Positions 11,027 to 23,362 of a stretch of DNA of 64,000 nt are shown piece by piece; position 1 is the first letter of the stretch, and each line of letters starts with the position of its first letter. The position numbers were made by a program, and so were the translations under genes. The stretch lies in contig AP026542.1 of assembly GCA_026075535.2 (NCBI GenBank), positions 1,798,001 to 1,862,000 on the forward strand, given 5' to 3'. A model generated the notes under the pieces. The model worked only from the letters and a program-made list of their open reading frames with translations. It had not been told where the DNA came from and did not search any database. The stretch comes from Tricholoma matsutake (lineage: Eukaryota; Basidiomycota; Agaricomycetes; Agaricales; Tricholomataceae).

Positions 11027-11511
11027 CAAACGGACATGGGAGAAGCTGCATTGGTAGAGTTTTTGAAAGCAGGATTAAATCCCTCTTTATTCAAGTCTAT
11101 CTACCAACTACCTTCTATGCCAGAGAAGTTGGACAAGTGGTATAATTGGGCAATGCGCCTTGACCTGCAATATCGGCAGGAACAGGCAGAGTCAAAGTTG
11201 ATGTATGGAAGTAGTAAATTTGGAAAGTCATCAGGAGGAAAGTCTGAGAAAGGAAAGGCACCTCAGGCACAAGCTCCAAGGGCACAGCCACCGGCCATGG
11301 CAGTGACACCTATAGTTACGGAGTCAGCAGCATCAGCAGAGGCAATGGAGGTTGATCAAGCAGGGAGACGAGCCCCACTTAAATGTTTTAACTGTGGGCA
11401 GTTAGGACACATTTCTAGGAATTGTAGGCAGAAAAGAAAGATTAGGGAAGCTACAATTGAGGAAGTGAAGCCAGAGGAAGGCAAGCAGAAGAATTTTGTG
11501 GAAGAGTCCCA

Positions 11512-14500
11512 GTGAAGGTTTCCCCATTGGTGACCCAGAATCGTTACAATGTATTAGTATCCAAGGAAACCCACAACAAATCAGAAAAGGAAATCGAGGA
11601 GGAGTACAACCATTCTGAATCATGTGACAAAAAGGAGTACAACTGTTGTCAATCACGTGACAAAGAAAATTGTCATGCATCATTTCTGAAAACCCCTAAA
11701 TTCTTTATTCACTCTGCACAAATAGAACCCGAAATCACCTTGACTGTGGGACTGAAGACAGTGGACACACATGCAGCGATTGATGTGGAAGCATTGCTTG
11801 ATAGTGGTGCTACAGGATTATTCATTAATCGGTCCTTAATTACTGGAAACAGTATTAACACACGCAAGCTGGCACAACCTATAATGGTGTACAATATTGA
11901 CGGAACAGTCAATCATGGAGGAACTATCAAGGAGGAGTATGGTACTAAAGTATCAGGAGCATCAGGAGCAAGCCATATTTGAAGTGTGCGATCTTGGGAA
12001 AACCAATCTAATAATAGGATGTCCGTGGTTATGGAAGCATAATCCTGAAATTGATTGGAAAACTGGGAAAGTACAAATGACTCATTGTCCTAAAGAATGT
12101 AATGTGTATGGAAGGAAGATGAAGAAGGAAAAAAGGAAAAAGAAAGAAAAAGAACATCTGAGAAAGTATTTTGTTACAATGGAGGAAGTGGAGGATGAGG
12201 AAATGCCAAATGAGGAAGTTCTGGTCATGATCGAGAAAGAAGAGCAGAAGCAAACCTTTAGAGCAATTCATGGAGGACAGTCGTGGGACAAGAATATCGT
12301 GAAGGTGGAGAAGCCAGTGGAGGAATGGGTGCCAAAAGTGTATCATAAATATCTGTCCATGTTCCAGAAGAAGGAGTCTGAGTGAATGCCGGTGCAAAAG
12401 CCATGGGATCATGCGATTGAGATGAAGCCAGGGTTTGTGCCGAAGAGGTCGAAGGTATATCCATTATCTCCTATGGAACAAGAAGAAGTGGATGCATTCC
12501 TGAAGGAGCAATTGCGCAAAGGATACATACGACCTTCGAAATCACTGCAGATGTCACCAATATTCTTCATGCCAAAGAAAGACCAAAGGAAGAGGATGTG
12601 TACAGATTATAGGTATCTGAATGAGTGGACAGTGAAGAACGTGTACCCCCTGCCATTGATCTCAGAAATAATTGACAAGGTGGGAAAAGCCAAGGTCTTT
12701 ACAAAATTGGATTTACGATGGGGATACAACAATGTACAAATAAAGAAAGGAGATGAGTGGAAGGCTGCATTTGCCATGTGTCGAGGATCCTTCAAGCCGC
12801 TTGTCATGTTTTTTGGGATGACTAATAGTCCCCCGACCTTTCAAAATATGATGAACGACATTTTCAAGGATGTAATAGACACAGGCATGGTAATAATATT
12901 TATTGACAACATTCTGATATTCATGCAGGATGAAGAAAATCATGATGCAATAGTGCAGGAGGTGTTATGGAGGTTGGCAGAGAATGATCTATTTTTGAAA
13001 CCAGAGAAGTGTGTGTTTGGGGCAAGCAAGATTGAGTTCCTAGGATTATTGATTGGCCCTGACAGGATCAAAATGGATCCGATCAAGGTACAGGCGATCA
13101 CAGATTGGCCTGCGCCCACCCGTGTCAAGGAGGTTCAAGCCTTCTTGGGACTCACAAATTATTATCATTGCTTTGTGCACAATTTTTCTAAAATTGCCAC
13201 ACCCTTACATAACCTTATGCAAAAGGGAGTAGTGTGGAGGTGGGGAGAGCAGCAGCAGACAGTGTTTGAGGAGTTGAAGAGGAAGTTTGTGGAGGGACCA
13301 ATATTAGCCCCAGTAGATTTCACATGCCCTTTGTGAGTGGAATCCGATGCATCTGATTTTGCTACTGGAGCGGTATTATCAATGCTGTGCGAAGATGACA
13401 AATGGCATCCTTGTGCATATTTGTCCCGAGGGTTGAATGATGTGGAGAGGAATTATGATGTGCATGACAAAGAGATGTTGGGAATAATACGAGCGTTGGA
13501 GGCATGGAGGCATTATTTGGAGGGTTGTACACATCAGATTGAGATCTGGACAGATCATCAAAATCTGCAATACTTCATGTCCGCTAAAAAGCTTAATCGC
13601 CGGCAAGTGCATTGGACACTATTCCTATTGTGTTTCAGTTTTCACTTGGTCCACGGAGCAGGAAGCTTAATGAGGAAAGCAGATGCATTATCCAGACGTA
13701 TTGATCATAAAAGGGGGGTGGAGGAGGACAATAAAAATGTTACCTTACTCAAACCCGAATACTTTCGCATTTGCACTATGCATCAAGGGCATCTATTAAT
13801 AGATAGCTCAGAAACAGAAATGTTGTCTAAAATTAGACAATGTTCAGAAATGGATGATGAAGTAGTGGAAGCTGTGAAAGCTCTGAAGGGAGAGAAGAAA
13901 GGTAATATCAAAGGAGATGAATGGGCTGAGGAACAAGGGTTGGTGTTGTTTCAAGGAAAAGTGTATGTACTGAAGGATCAGGAATTGCGAAGGGAGATCG
14001 TCCGGTTACATCATAATACGCCGACTGCCGGACACCCAGGAAGATGGAAGACATTGGAATTAGTAATGAGAAATTATTGGTGGCCCGGAATTTCAAAGTA
14101 TGTGTTGGGGTATGTGGATGGATGTGATACGTGCATGAGGGGGAAGAAATTTCCAGAAAAACCTGCAGGAAAATTAATGCCGAACCCTATACCTAAAGCG
14201 CCATGGCAAGATATATCTGTGGATTTTATTACCGGATTACCTGAGGCTCAAGGGTATGATGCAATATTCATAGTATGCGACCGCTTCACAAAGGAGGTCC
14301 ATATTATTCCTACTACTACAGAAACCTCATCATTGGGCTTGGTGCACCTCTATCTAAATCAGGTATGGTGGTTACATGGGTTACCCAATACCATTATCTC
14401 TGATCACGGACCACAATTTGCTTCCGTGTTTATGTGAGAACTGAACAACATATTGGGAATTCAAACTAAACTATCTATGGCATATCACCTGCAGACTGAT

Positions 14501-15363
14501 GGGCAGACAGAGAGAATGAACCAGGAGTTGGAGCAGTACCTACATATGTTTGTCAACTACCAACAAACTGACTGGCCTGAATGGCTGGCAATTGCTGAAT
14601 TTTCCCACAATAACAAATTCCATTCGGCTACTTGTATGTCACCCTTTTTCGCGAATTATGGATATCATCCTCGCATGGGAGTAGAACCCAGAAGGGAAGT
14701 CAAAGTACAGTCGGTAGAAGACTTTGTATCTAAGATGCAAAAGGTACAAGAGGAAGCAGAAGTGGCATTGAAGAAAGCACGTGATGACATGATGCGACAC
14801 GCGGATCGTACTCGAGCACACGCTCCAGAGTACAAAGTTGGTGACTTGGTGTGGCTAAGTACCAAGGACCTGAATATTCCATGACCTTCGAGGAAACTTA
14901 CAGAGAAACAAGTTGGCCCATATGCAATCTCTAAAGTGATCTTGCCTAATGCGGTAGTGCTAAAATTACCCTGATCATTCAAGATTGATCCCAAGATTAA
15001 CATATCCCACCTACGCCCTTACCACCCACCCACTATTCCTGGCCAACAAACTACTCCGCAACCTCCGATAATAGTAGAAGGTGCTCCAGAATATATAGTT
15101 GAAGAAATTCTAGACTCACGTCTTTGACGGAACAAATTGGAGTTCTTGATAAAGTGGAAAAACTATACCAATGAAAATAATTCGTGGGAACCCAAAGAGA
15201 ATTGTAAGCAAGTGCGTAACGCGATCACCCAATTCTTTAAATGTAATCTGAATGCTCCGCGTCACATTGCAAGAATGGTGTATGAGGGGATGAAATTCCA
15301 GCCTTACCAAAATTTCACAGAGGGGACAGATACAATATTTTCTCACCTGGAAGTCGAGGCATA
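11512..15363 (+). pseudogene. Gypsy A Pol with C-terminal chromodomain
   Basis: The protease carries VEALLDSGATGLF (near 11785), then frame-shifts near 11950. RT follows with TDYRYLNEWTVKNVYPLP, FTKLDLRWGYNNVQIK and FIDNILIF, then RNase H (VESDASDFATGAVL; FMSAKKLNRRQ), integrase with HHNTPTAGHPGRWKT (HHCC zinc region), DISVDFITGLPEAQG, SDHGPQFASVF and YHLQTDGQTERMNQELEQY, and a C-terminal chromodomain (APEYIVEEILDS; IKWKNYTNENNSWEP). In-frame TGA codons occur at 12383, 13334, 14435, 14882, 14972 and 15125. At five of them Gypsy C, aligned by eye, has arginine or the family usually does. The chromodomain places it among chromoviruses, which bind modified histones when integrating. Confidence 0.92.
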
Positions 15364-15375
15364 AAAGGGGGGTAA

Positions 15376-15777
15376 TGTTAGGAACCCACCCCATTACCTA
15401 ATAAAATTTCATTTTTATTTTATTATGTCGAATTACACTACATGATGCCAAATGACACTACACTTTGATAGTGTGAGAATTTTATTTCGCACGCATCAAA
15501 ATGTATGTGCATGTACAAGTGCGTCAGTAACAACAATGTACAATATATGTAACATAGTATATAAACCCTAAATATATGCCTAGGGGACCCTAGTTGTGTT
15601 CTCTTAGGTATTCCACCTACGCTTTCAGTGTGAAAGGCCTTTCTCAACCAACTCATCTATTAATAACCCCTCACATCAAAACCATCAGTTCCCCCATCAT
15701 GAGTGTGGATCCTGCCCCCTTCTTGTAGAGAGAACCCACATGGTCTTAGCTAGCAGATAGTGGGTGTCGCCCTAACA
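15376..15777 (+). repeat. Gypsy A 3' LTR
   Basis: A 402-bp direct copy of 8750-9155, TG...CA bounded, followed by the cctgt duplication. Its differences from the 5' LTR are mostly C/T and G/A substitutions plus a few small indels. Confidence 0.92.
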
Positions 15778-15782
15778 CCTGT

Positions 15783-17170
15783 GAGCATTCCCTTTTTGGC
15801 CATATCCCATAGGGATTGATAATTTGCATGGCCAAGGCGACAATGCCAGGTTATGAGAGAAGGTGTACAGTGGACAGTAAGAGTGTGATTAGCGGTAGCT
15901 GAATGTAGGGTGAGCGTGTAGAGTTTCTTTGTGGGGAGTAGGAGGCCACGTGCAATGAAAGCTCCTGTGGATTTGTCTGTTATCCAGCAGGACAAGGAGT
16001 TGGAATGGGCAATGGCATTTGAGTCTTCAGTGAGGGAGCTGACAGAGATGAGCCAGACACTTGTGTTTGGGATATAGTGTGTTACATAAGATAATTGATG
16101 TGCCACACACCACATGTATTTTGATGTCACCGATGCCAATGGTGGGAATTGAAGATCCACTGATGCCTTTCACTGAATGGGGTGTAGTTGGGTAGAGGGA
16201 TAGAAGGTCTCAACGGTCCAGGGAAATGTGAACTGAGGCGCCTGAGTCTATGATAAAGGGGAAATCATCTATAGACATCTTGGTGCATGTCGTCTGGTTT
16301 AGGGATGCGACTGTGAGTGCAGTCTCAGCAGTTGGGATGGTGTGGGTATTCCAATTGACAGATGTAACAGGCTCCTCCTCCACTACCATCCAGCCTTCAT
16401 ATTTGATTTCCTCAATAGACACATTAGGGAGGGGATCATGTGCAATGCCAGCAAACTCAGGCAATGGAGAAGGACATGGGAGGGCAGGATCAATTAGTAT
16501 GGTGAACGCATGTCCATTAATGTCCTTCATAGTGACACGCACTTTTGATGTATCACCACTCAACCATTTCTTCTCCAGCATAAGCCTTTGAGCCACTTTG
16601 GGCTCCTCAATAGTCTTTCCAGCCATGCTGCCACCCGATTTGATGCAAAATTTGGTGGTATGCTTGCAAGTCGGATTGCCACAAAGAAGGGGGGTGTATG
16701 TTCTGGGAACCTCAGCATGGGCCGTGAGCGCTATCGATGATCTAGTCTCTGTACACTGGTCATTCTCAATGAGAGTCTGTTTGTTTTCTAAAAATTGACA
16801 GATATCATGGGAAGTGTATGGGGATTTTGGCATAGAATTTGTGATATTGTGGGAGATAATGAAGCAGGCATGGGGGAAATGATCACTGAGGGAATGCAAA
16901 AGTATTATAGAGCACATAAGATCGGCTGTAATGTCACCCATAGCGAATGCACATAATATGAGGCGCAAATGTGCTCCGCCATCGTGGGGAGTGGAGTGTC
17001 CCTTGTGCACTGAATGGCAAGGGCTTGTTGTAACAGCTGCACTTGGCGAACAGGTCCTTCTTTTAAATGTTGATCCTGGAGTGCCTTCCAGTTGGCATTG
17101 GGTCCCTTTGTCATGTCAAGAAAGGGGTGTTCCCCAGTGGCAATGCTGGACACCAAGAAAGCAAAGGCCA
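15783..17170 (-). pseudogene. Copia A Gag C-terminus, protease and pre-integrase region
   Basis: The minus strand encodes, from 17170 down, AFAFLVSSIATGEHPFLDM (UBN2-like Gag), a knuckle remnant CGNPTCKHTTKFCIKSGG (C-x4-C-x4-? with the histidine position disturbed) near 16670, and the copia protease signature FPFIIDSGASVHIS near 16230, in which the catalytic aspartate is intact, unlike in Copia B. The pre-integrase H-H-C-C segment (CRLGHANYQSLWDMAKKG) lies at about 15790-15850, where the frame meets Gypsy A at the cctgt site. Confidence 0.85.
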
Positions 17171-17174
17171 CATG

Positions 17175-17402
17175 TGTTAAGACTACTGTCTCGGTATCGC
17201 AGTATGAGGCTTTCCTACTGTATTGGGTTCTGTCCTGGACTTAGGTGCTTCCCTAGTCAATATGGCTATCCATACTCAGAGGCTTTCTGAGTAGACCATC
17301 TGTTCATGTATCACAGTTGGAGGCTTTCCAACTGTCGAGTTCAAGTTATCACAGCTAGGGGCTTCCTAAGCTGTTGAGTATTCTGGTTGAGTTTGAGACC
17401 AT
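17175..17402 (+). mobile_element. Solo LTR of family H, copy 2, left part
   Basis: Starts TGTTAAGACTACTG after acatg (17170-17174), in Copia A gag. Five hairpins of the GGCTT-loop array lie at 17200-17220, 17238-17258, 17273-17293, 17313-17335 and 17351-17374. The LTR is cut at 17402 by Gypsy B and resumes at 32186. Subtracting everything between acatg and its mutated duplicate acaca (32506-32510) restores the Gag reading AANTHVAFAF, matching AANAHLAYMF of Copia B. Confidence 0.85.
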
Positions 17403-18444
17403 TGTTGTAGGGGGAATGGTCTGTTGGAAGTTCTGATGACCAGGTCATCACATGAGGTCAGCATAGACACGTGGATGAATAGAAAAATAAGAATACGAAA
17501 GGAGGGATACGACGGGTGAGAAATTACTTTCTAACTGAGAATGAGGGCTGTGGGGTCAATGAAACAAGAGGGGAAGAACTAAACGCAAATGCAATCAATG
17601 GAGTCATGTGATGTGCACATCAGATACACAGGTTGTCGACCACGCAATGGAAATGGGCTTGTAGACGGTATGGTAAGAACTTGTATAATGGGAAAAACAA
17701 GAGAAAAGGGGGCTCCTTGGGGCTGTAAACTCAAGACTTGAGTACTTAGCTTAAAAACCTGCACCTTGGTGTGCAGAAACTTGAGGGACAGAGTGAAAAA
17801 CTTAGAGGGAGGGCATACTAATGAGGAGTAAAGATCGGGTGCTCCATTCAACAGGTGGGAGGACACCAAAATACAAACATCTGTAGTTACAAAGCAAAAA
17901 CTGAGCGCACACATTCTCTCATGCCGACAGTCTGAGCGACCATACCAAGAAGACTAGAAAGGGAATTGGGTTGTCATATTTGGGATGTGATTCTGAAGTA
18001 AGAGCAGGTGTCGAGTTGACATTGCAGATCGTCATAGTAAAAATAGGCACGGCAATAAAACTATAAAAGGCAAATGAAAATGGAATGGGGAAACCAGCAC
18101 TGATCCTTCGAAGCAGGTGATGCTGTCAATGCAAAGGCTGAGGAAGCGAGAAAACATGAGCAAATGTCATAGTGACATGATGCTGTCAACGAGAAGGCCA
18201 AGGAAGCAAGAAAACATGAGCGAGATGCATGACTGACTCATCGCATAGGTAAAACGTCATCCTGCAAATAAAAGATCTAAGAAATAAAAACATCGGGTTG
18301 CTAATCAGTAAAATGAATCTAGAGAGAATTTAGGAACACGCTAAGAATGTACAATGACACAAGGTTGTCATTGTGTAACAAAAGACTTTGTGGGAAATAT
18401 TGGAAATGGTGGGGTTGATGAGTGGGACTCGTCACCCTACCACA
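17403..18444 (-). repeat. Gypsy B 3' LTR
   Basis: Direct counterpart of 31132-32181. Inside, two imperfect copies of a segment GATGCTGTCAA...GAGAAAACATGAGC lie at about 18119-18225. No coding potential is apparent. Confidence 0.88.
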
Positions 18445-21400
18445 GGTGGGGGAGACTTTGCATGAAGCCCTCATCATGCCAGACCCAACCAAGAAACAAG
18501 GGAAATGAAACCAATCTGGCCACAAAAAAATTAATTAGTGATGGGCACTAGCAGGGGAGCACAAAAATTCCAAGGTCAGTCCAAGGAGCTAGATGGTGTC
18601 ATGGTCACGGCGAGTACCCATGCTGAAAACACGACAGCTTGATGACATGGACTTGATGGTCTGTTGGTCCTTCCTGTAATAGAACAGTTTCAGTCAATCC
18701 TTTGCTACTTTACCTCGCTTGATGGTCCCATCGATTTCCCTGAGTTGGTAAGCTGTGTCACTAAGCTTGTGATGGATTACAAATGGGCCTGCCCAGAGCA
18801 GCACCAACTTGTGGCCTTGCTGGTTGTTGAGCCAAGTCTCATGTACAAGCACCCAAGTACCTATATCGAAGTCATTAGCAACAAGATATTTCTCGTACCT
18901 GTTGTTGAAATCATCCATCAGATGGTGATCAGGTCCTCCATTGTAATTACCTTATCCCAGTCAAGGGATTCCCAGGTTTGATCTGCAATGTCAAAGGAGA
19001 GAAGGGGTTGTCGTCCATAGAGTAAATAATATGGAGAGTGACCTGTCATATGTGAGGCCATACAATGGATAGCCAGAAGTATAGCATGAAGATACAGAGG
19101 CCACCATGAAGGGTGGACACCACAAATGCACACGAGCGCATTGACAAGCACTTGATGAGCACATTTGACAACAGCATTTCCCTGTGGATGATAAGGGGAA
19201 GAGAGGATAACCATGATTCCATACCATGCAAATAAAATTGCTGCAGCTCCTTTGAACTCTGATCCACCATCAATGACACAGTAGGGCATGCAACCAAACT
19301 GACAGATAATGTCCTCATAAATAAAATTGGCCCATGCTTCAGAGGCATTCCATCAAACAGCACAAGCTTCTGGCCACTTGATTGCTGGCTCCTGTGCGTG
19401 TAGTAAGTATTGCATCCCACCCTGGCCTTTTTCCATGTGGACGTTGTCAAGGTGGAAGCAACGGAGGATTGCTGAATTCCAAGTAGGGGAGAACACAATC
19501 TTTGGGCGTGTTTTTGAGTTGAGTTGGCAGCTGTAGCATGATCGCACAAAGTAGGTGACATCATCATAGAGATTGGGCCAATAGTAGTGCTCGGAGAGGA
19601 GCTTGTAGGTGCCATCATGTCCACAGTGCCTGACTTCATTGTGGACCTGAGCTAGGAGATACTTTCACTTTTCCAGGTCAGCAATAACGAGGTGAGGAGA
19701 TTTTCCACTCTTCTGCAACTTCCAGAGACAGTCATTGTGAAATGCAAAGATGCATGCTCATGACAGGAATTTCTTTTGCTGTCGTAAACTTTTGCAATGC
19801 AAAGGTATAATGCCATCCTTCAGATAGGCAAGAATCTCCTGCCAGAGTTCTGGAGACTCGAAGTCCCTTGTCCCATATGCATGAGAGATGCAAGTGATGT
19901 GCCCCTTTGGGTCCACAACCTCATAGTTCCGTTGAATACCTGTACACTCTTGGGCACCAATAGGACCAGCCGCAATGTGGGAATAGCAAGAAGTAACAGG
20001 TGGCGCACCTTCACGAGGTCCCAACATGTATTCATAGCCATAGGTCGTAACCTCATGTTCAACCAGTTCTTCACCAAGTAAAAATTTGACTGTGGACGTA
20101 GATGGTGTGTGGTGATTCTTGAATTCATGCCCCATGTATGCAAGGCACTCCTTTGCCAGTGACCACCTTCACAGATTACCTTCCCATTGCATGCCATCGG
20201 CTTCACAGAAGTCATCCTCCTCATCAAACTGGAAGGATGATACTGTTGCCAGAGCAGTGGGTGACCCAAAGTCTGCATTTTCAATGCATGGCCTGGGACT
20301 GTAAGTGTTCGTAACCAGGTCAAAGTAATCTGAAGTCAAAGTCATAAGCGACGAGCAAGTATGAAGGAATAAATGGAGAGGATGTGGGCCAGGGCCATTA
20401 GCTGCGCCAATGAACTTATCAAGGTATCCTTCAGCATCCTCATCCTTGGAGTCCTGGTCAGATCACCTTCCTCTCAAGAGTCCATCAGGTGCACAATGCT
20501 TATCCGCTGCAACGTGGTTAACTTCAAAATCAAAAAGGGAAAGGTACATCACCCATCACATCATAGGTGCATTTGGCAGGTTAGGGGACTTGATCATTTC
20601 TACCAAAAATTTTGCATTGACATCTAGGCAAAAGTGTATACCCCATATTCAGTGGTGCAAATCCTTGAGTGCCTGGAACATGCCATAGAGCTTGCACTTG
20701 GGTTGGGAGTAACAAGATTCCATTTTGCTAAAGGTACAAGACCCATAGATAACAGGGTGCTTCTCTTCTTCAACATATTGATAGACCACCCAGCCAGCAC
20801 CATTTGAACATGAGTCAACTGCCATGACCACGAGGCCCTTGTTGGAAGATCTGGGAAGCACAGTAATCAGTTTAGCAGTATTGTAATTGAGGCGCACCAA
20901 GACGGGAGTTGCAGATACTAGTTCTTTTGAGCCTTTTGAATGCCTCACAAGCTGCATCATCGAAGTAAAACTCAAGGTTTGTCTGGCATGTAAGAATTGT
21001 CAGCAGCTTTGCGATAAGGGAGAACCCTTTTATCCATTTGCAGCCAACACCAGCAGTCCCTAAAAATCCCCAAACTTCTGAGACACTTTGCAGTTTGGGC
21101 CAGTTGAGGACCTTTGTCACTAAGCCATGGCCCAGGTGCCAGCCTTCTTGAGAGACAGTCGTGCCCACCATGTTGAGCTTTGGTGTTGCCAGAACAAACT
21201 TCCAGCCAGAGGCAGTGATACCCGCAGTGATAAATCACACTAGAAATTGGTCAACTGTAGTCACATACTTGTAAATGAACTTTTGAATCCCTGGTGCAAC
21301 TTCCTCTTCATCGTATGTGGAGGTTCCTCCTGCGAAGCCAACATCATCAATAAATACATCACCATTTTCTGGTATATCCTCTTGAAGCGCATGGCGGATG

Positions 21401-22882
21401 CACCACTGGAATTCTGGCACAGAATTTGTTGCACCCTGGGGGAGTACTGTAAGTCAGTGTGGACCAATGATGGAGTTAAAAGTGGTAAGGGGGCATGAAG
21501 ATACTGCCAGAACATGGCTGTCATAGCCTGCAAACAAATCTGCCATCCCATAAATGACCCTGCCAACTAGTCCTTTGGTGAAATCATCCATGCGTGGGGG
21601 AAGCACTGAGTCTCTAACTGTAACTTTGTTGAGTTCTTGCATGTCATGAACAATTTGAAGCCCCATTTTTTTGAGAACCATGAAAATCCTGGCACAGTAA
21701 GATGCAGTCAAATACTCATACTTACTGGCAGCTTTCTGATCCAGTAGCATCTTACGAACTGTCTCCTTGATGGATTTGGGAATGTGGATCGGTGGTTGCA
21801 CCCATGGTATGTGTTCCATAATAGGGATTTTGTAGTCAGGGTAAAATTCACAGGAAAACATACCATGTTCAGAGTCTGTGAATGTCAGAGCTGAGTCTCA
21901 GGTTCTAAGAACAAAAACAAGTAAGTCAATTTCATGTGCAGAAAGGAAATCTTTGGGAACAGTATCAAGAATAAATTTGAGGCGCTCTTGGGTGAGTCAC
22001 ATTGTTGCCTCGAAATCTTCAAGAAAAGGGGGATCAAGAGGTAAAGGTGACAGTTCCAGGATGTCAATGGGATTGAAGATCTGACCAGCCAGGTTGGGCA
22101 TGTATGTTGGAACCAGGCAAACTTTGCGGTCAACAGGTTTATATTTCCTTGTTGCATGCGCATACCATGGGGGTTCCTCCAGCAATGCTCATCATGTCCA
22201 AGAAGTATGTTGAGGTACTGACAAAAAAGGTGCTGCATAAGCAAAAGTTCTAAGAAGGGTATCATAAGGGAACAGAGTAAAGAAATATCTTCGTCATTGC
22301 ATTCTCCTACCAAACATTGCAAGGTTCGCCCAATGGAAGGTATGAGCACATCTGGATGTTCATCAGGCCTGGACTGCGTGCCCAACCTCAGTTTTCCAAA
22401 TCTGAGGCATCTTCAATTCTTGCACATTTTCCCTGAAATGTTGATTTGTCAGTGTTATGAGGGGCATTAGCAGCCACCAGTTGAATCGCAATTGTGGGAG
22501 CTCGCCCATTTTCCCTGTCACCATCAGACCACAAGCACATTTTGACAGTCCCAGACCAGGAATAACAGAGCATCGCTGAGTACCATTGGAGCCAGGGTTG
22601 ACCAAGGATGACATCTTGTCACCCTGTACCCTCCCTGCTGACAAAGAAGTGGTGGTCAAATTGGTGGCCACCACAAGATACCTGAATGTCTCGACAACAG
22701 CCAACTAGAGGGACTGCACATCCAGTAATTCCTTTGAGGGACCAATGCATGCCATTGAGGTCGAGAGTGAGGTTAGTCTGCCTAAATAATGCATCAGAGA
22801 TCAAGTTTAGCTCTGAACCTGTGTTGATCATGAAAGTAATGTGGTGTATTGCTAGAATCCCTTTGAAGTGTCCCATCGTCAT
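18445..22882 (-). pseudogene. Gypsy B Pol (protease, RT, RNase H, integrase)
   Basis: Minus strand. A protease-like IHHITFMINTGSELNLISDALF lies at 22850-22790 (catalytic D changed to N in this frame). RT begins near 21861 and includes LQIVHDMQELNKVTVRDSVLPP, GVIYGMADLF-like GRVIYGMADLFAGYDS and the active site VFIDDVGFAGG (about 21350). RNase H follows with MAVDSCSNGAGWVVYQ (about 20820). Integrase has RSCYSCQLNSKTRPK (zinc region, 19540), CVIDGGSEFKGAAA and SSPYHPQGNAVVKCAH (19280-19130), where the catalytic glutamate region is altered. The integrase tail ends near 18694. Several frameshifts separate the segments, so this is a dead copy. Confidence 0.85.
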
Positions 22883-22925
22883 TGCAAAGAGAGGGTTAGT
22901 ATGAATTTTGACAGCTGAGGAATAC

Positions 22926-23351
22926 TATAAGGGCAACCTAAGCCTCTAGCAAAGGGAAATCCGAAGTTAAAATTATACTACATAATACAGGCATTGGGGG
23001 CGCACCTAGCAAAGGGAAATCCGAAGAGAAAACTCTAAGGATCCCCTTGCTGATGCCCAGTATATGTGAAGACGACAAAAATCAAATATAACCAAAAAAT
23101 AGAAAAAGGCGGAGATAGGCGGATCAAGGCCGCCGAATGACATCATACCAAGGGGTATGTGTCAGAAGGGGTACTCCGCCTCTAAATATAAAAGTGTCAA
23201 CATATACAAACATGATAGCAAGGGAAAATTAGTAATAAAATCCGGAAAAATCATAGAAAATGAAGAATAGAAGGAAATGAGGTGGGGAAAAATATGGGAC
23301 AAACATAAAAAATAGGAAAAACACACAGGGCACCCCCTTAGTCCCCTTACA
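22926..23351 (-). repeat. Gypsy C 3' LTR
   Basis: 426 bp. An internal direct repeat CTAGCAAAGGGAAATCCGAAG occurs twice near the left end (about 22947 and 23007). Three substitutions separate it from 28547-28972. Confidence 0.95.
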
Positions 23352-23362
23352 TCACCCCCTCT

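Larger units (their letters stand above)
9650..11515 (+). pseudogene. Gypsy A Gag
   Basis: The ATG at 9650 opens MSEPSTSNPGPNPVPTPALE; an early frameshift near 9815 moves the frame to 9822-10261. The capsid-like part includes PPQIFDGTMENTKSF and FKEFLERLEAQFGDP. The family-H LTR (10262-11026) interrupts it; subtraction with one caaac restores EASQTDMGEAALVEFLKAG. The C-terminal part carries the zinc knuckle CFNCGQLGHISRNC near aa 120 of the last segment (about 11383-11424). The Gag stop TGA (11513-11515) overlaps the beginning of the protease frame (11512), so Pol would be made by frameshift or reinitiation. Confidence 0.88.
8750..15777 (+). mobile_element. Gypsy A: chromoviral Ty3/gypsy retrotransposon
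   Basis: LTRs of 406 bp (8750-9155) and 402 bp (15376-15777) start TGTTAGGAA and end CGCCCTAACA. The target duplication cctgt is perfect (8745-8749 and 15778-15782). A polypurine tract AAAAGGGGGG lies just before the 3' LTR. The order is gag, protease, RT, RNase H, integrase, chromodomain. Gag is split by a family-H solo LTR. Six in-frame TGA codons and a few frameshifts disable pol, and the RT active site reads FIDNIL instead of the usual (F/Y)xDD. Confidence 0.93.

Noticed and set aside
12029..12412. Long antisense frame opposite the Gypsy A protease-RT linker
   Set aside because: It is the shadow of the lysine/glutamate-rich linker on the plus strand.
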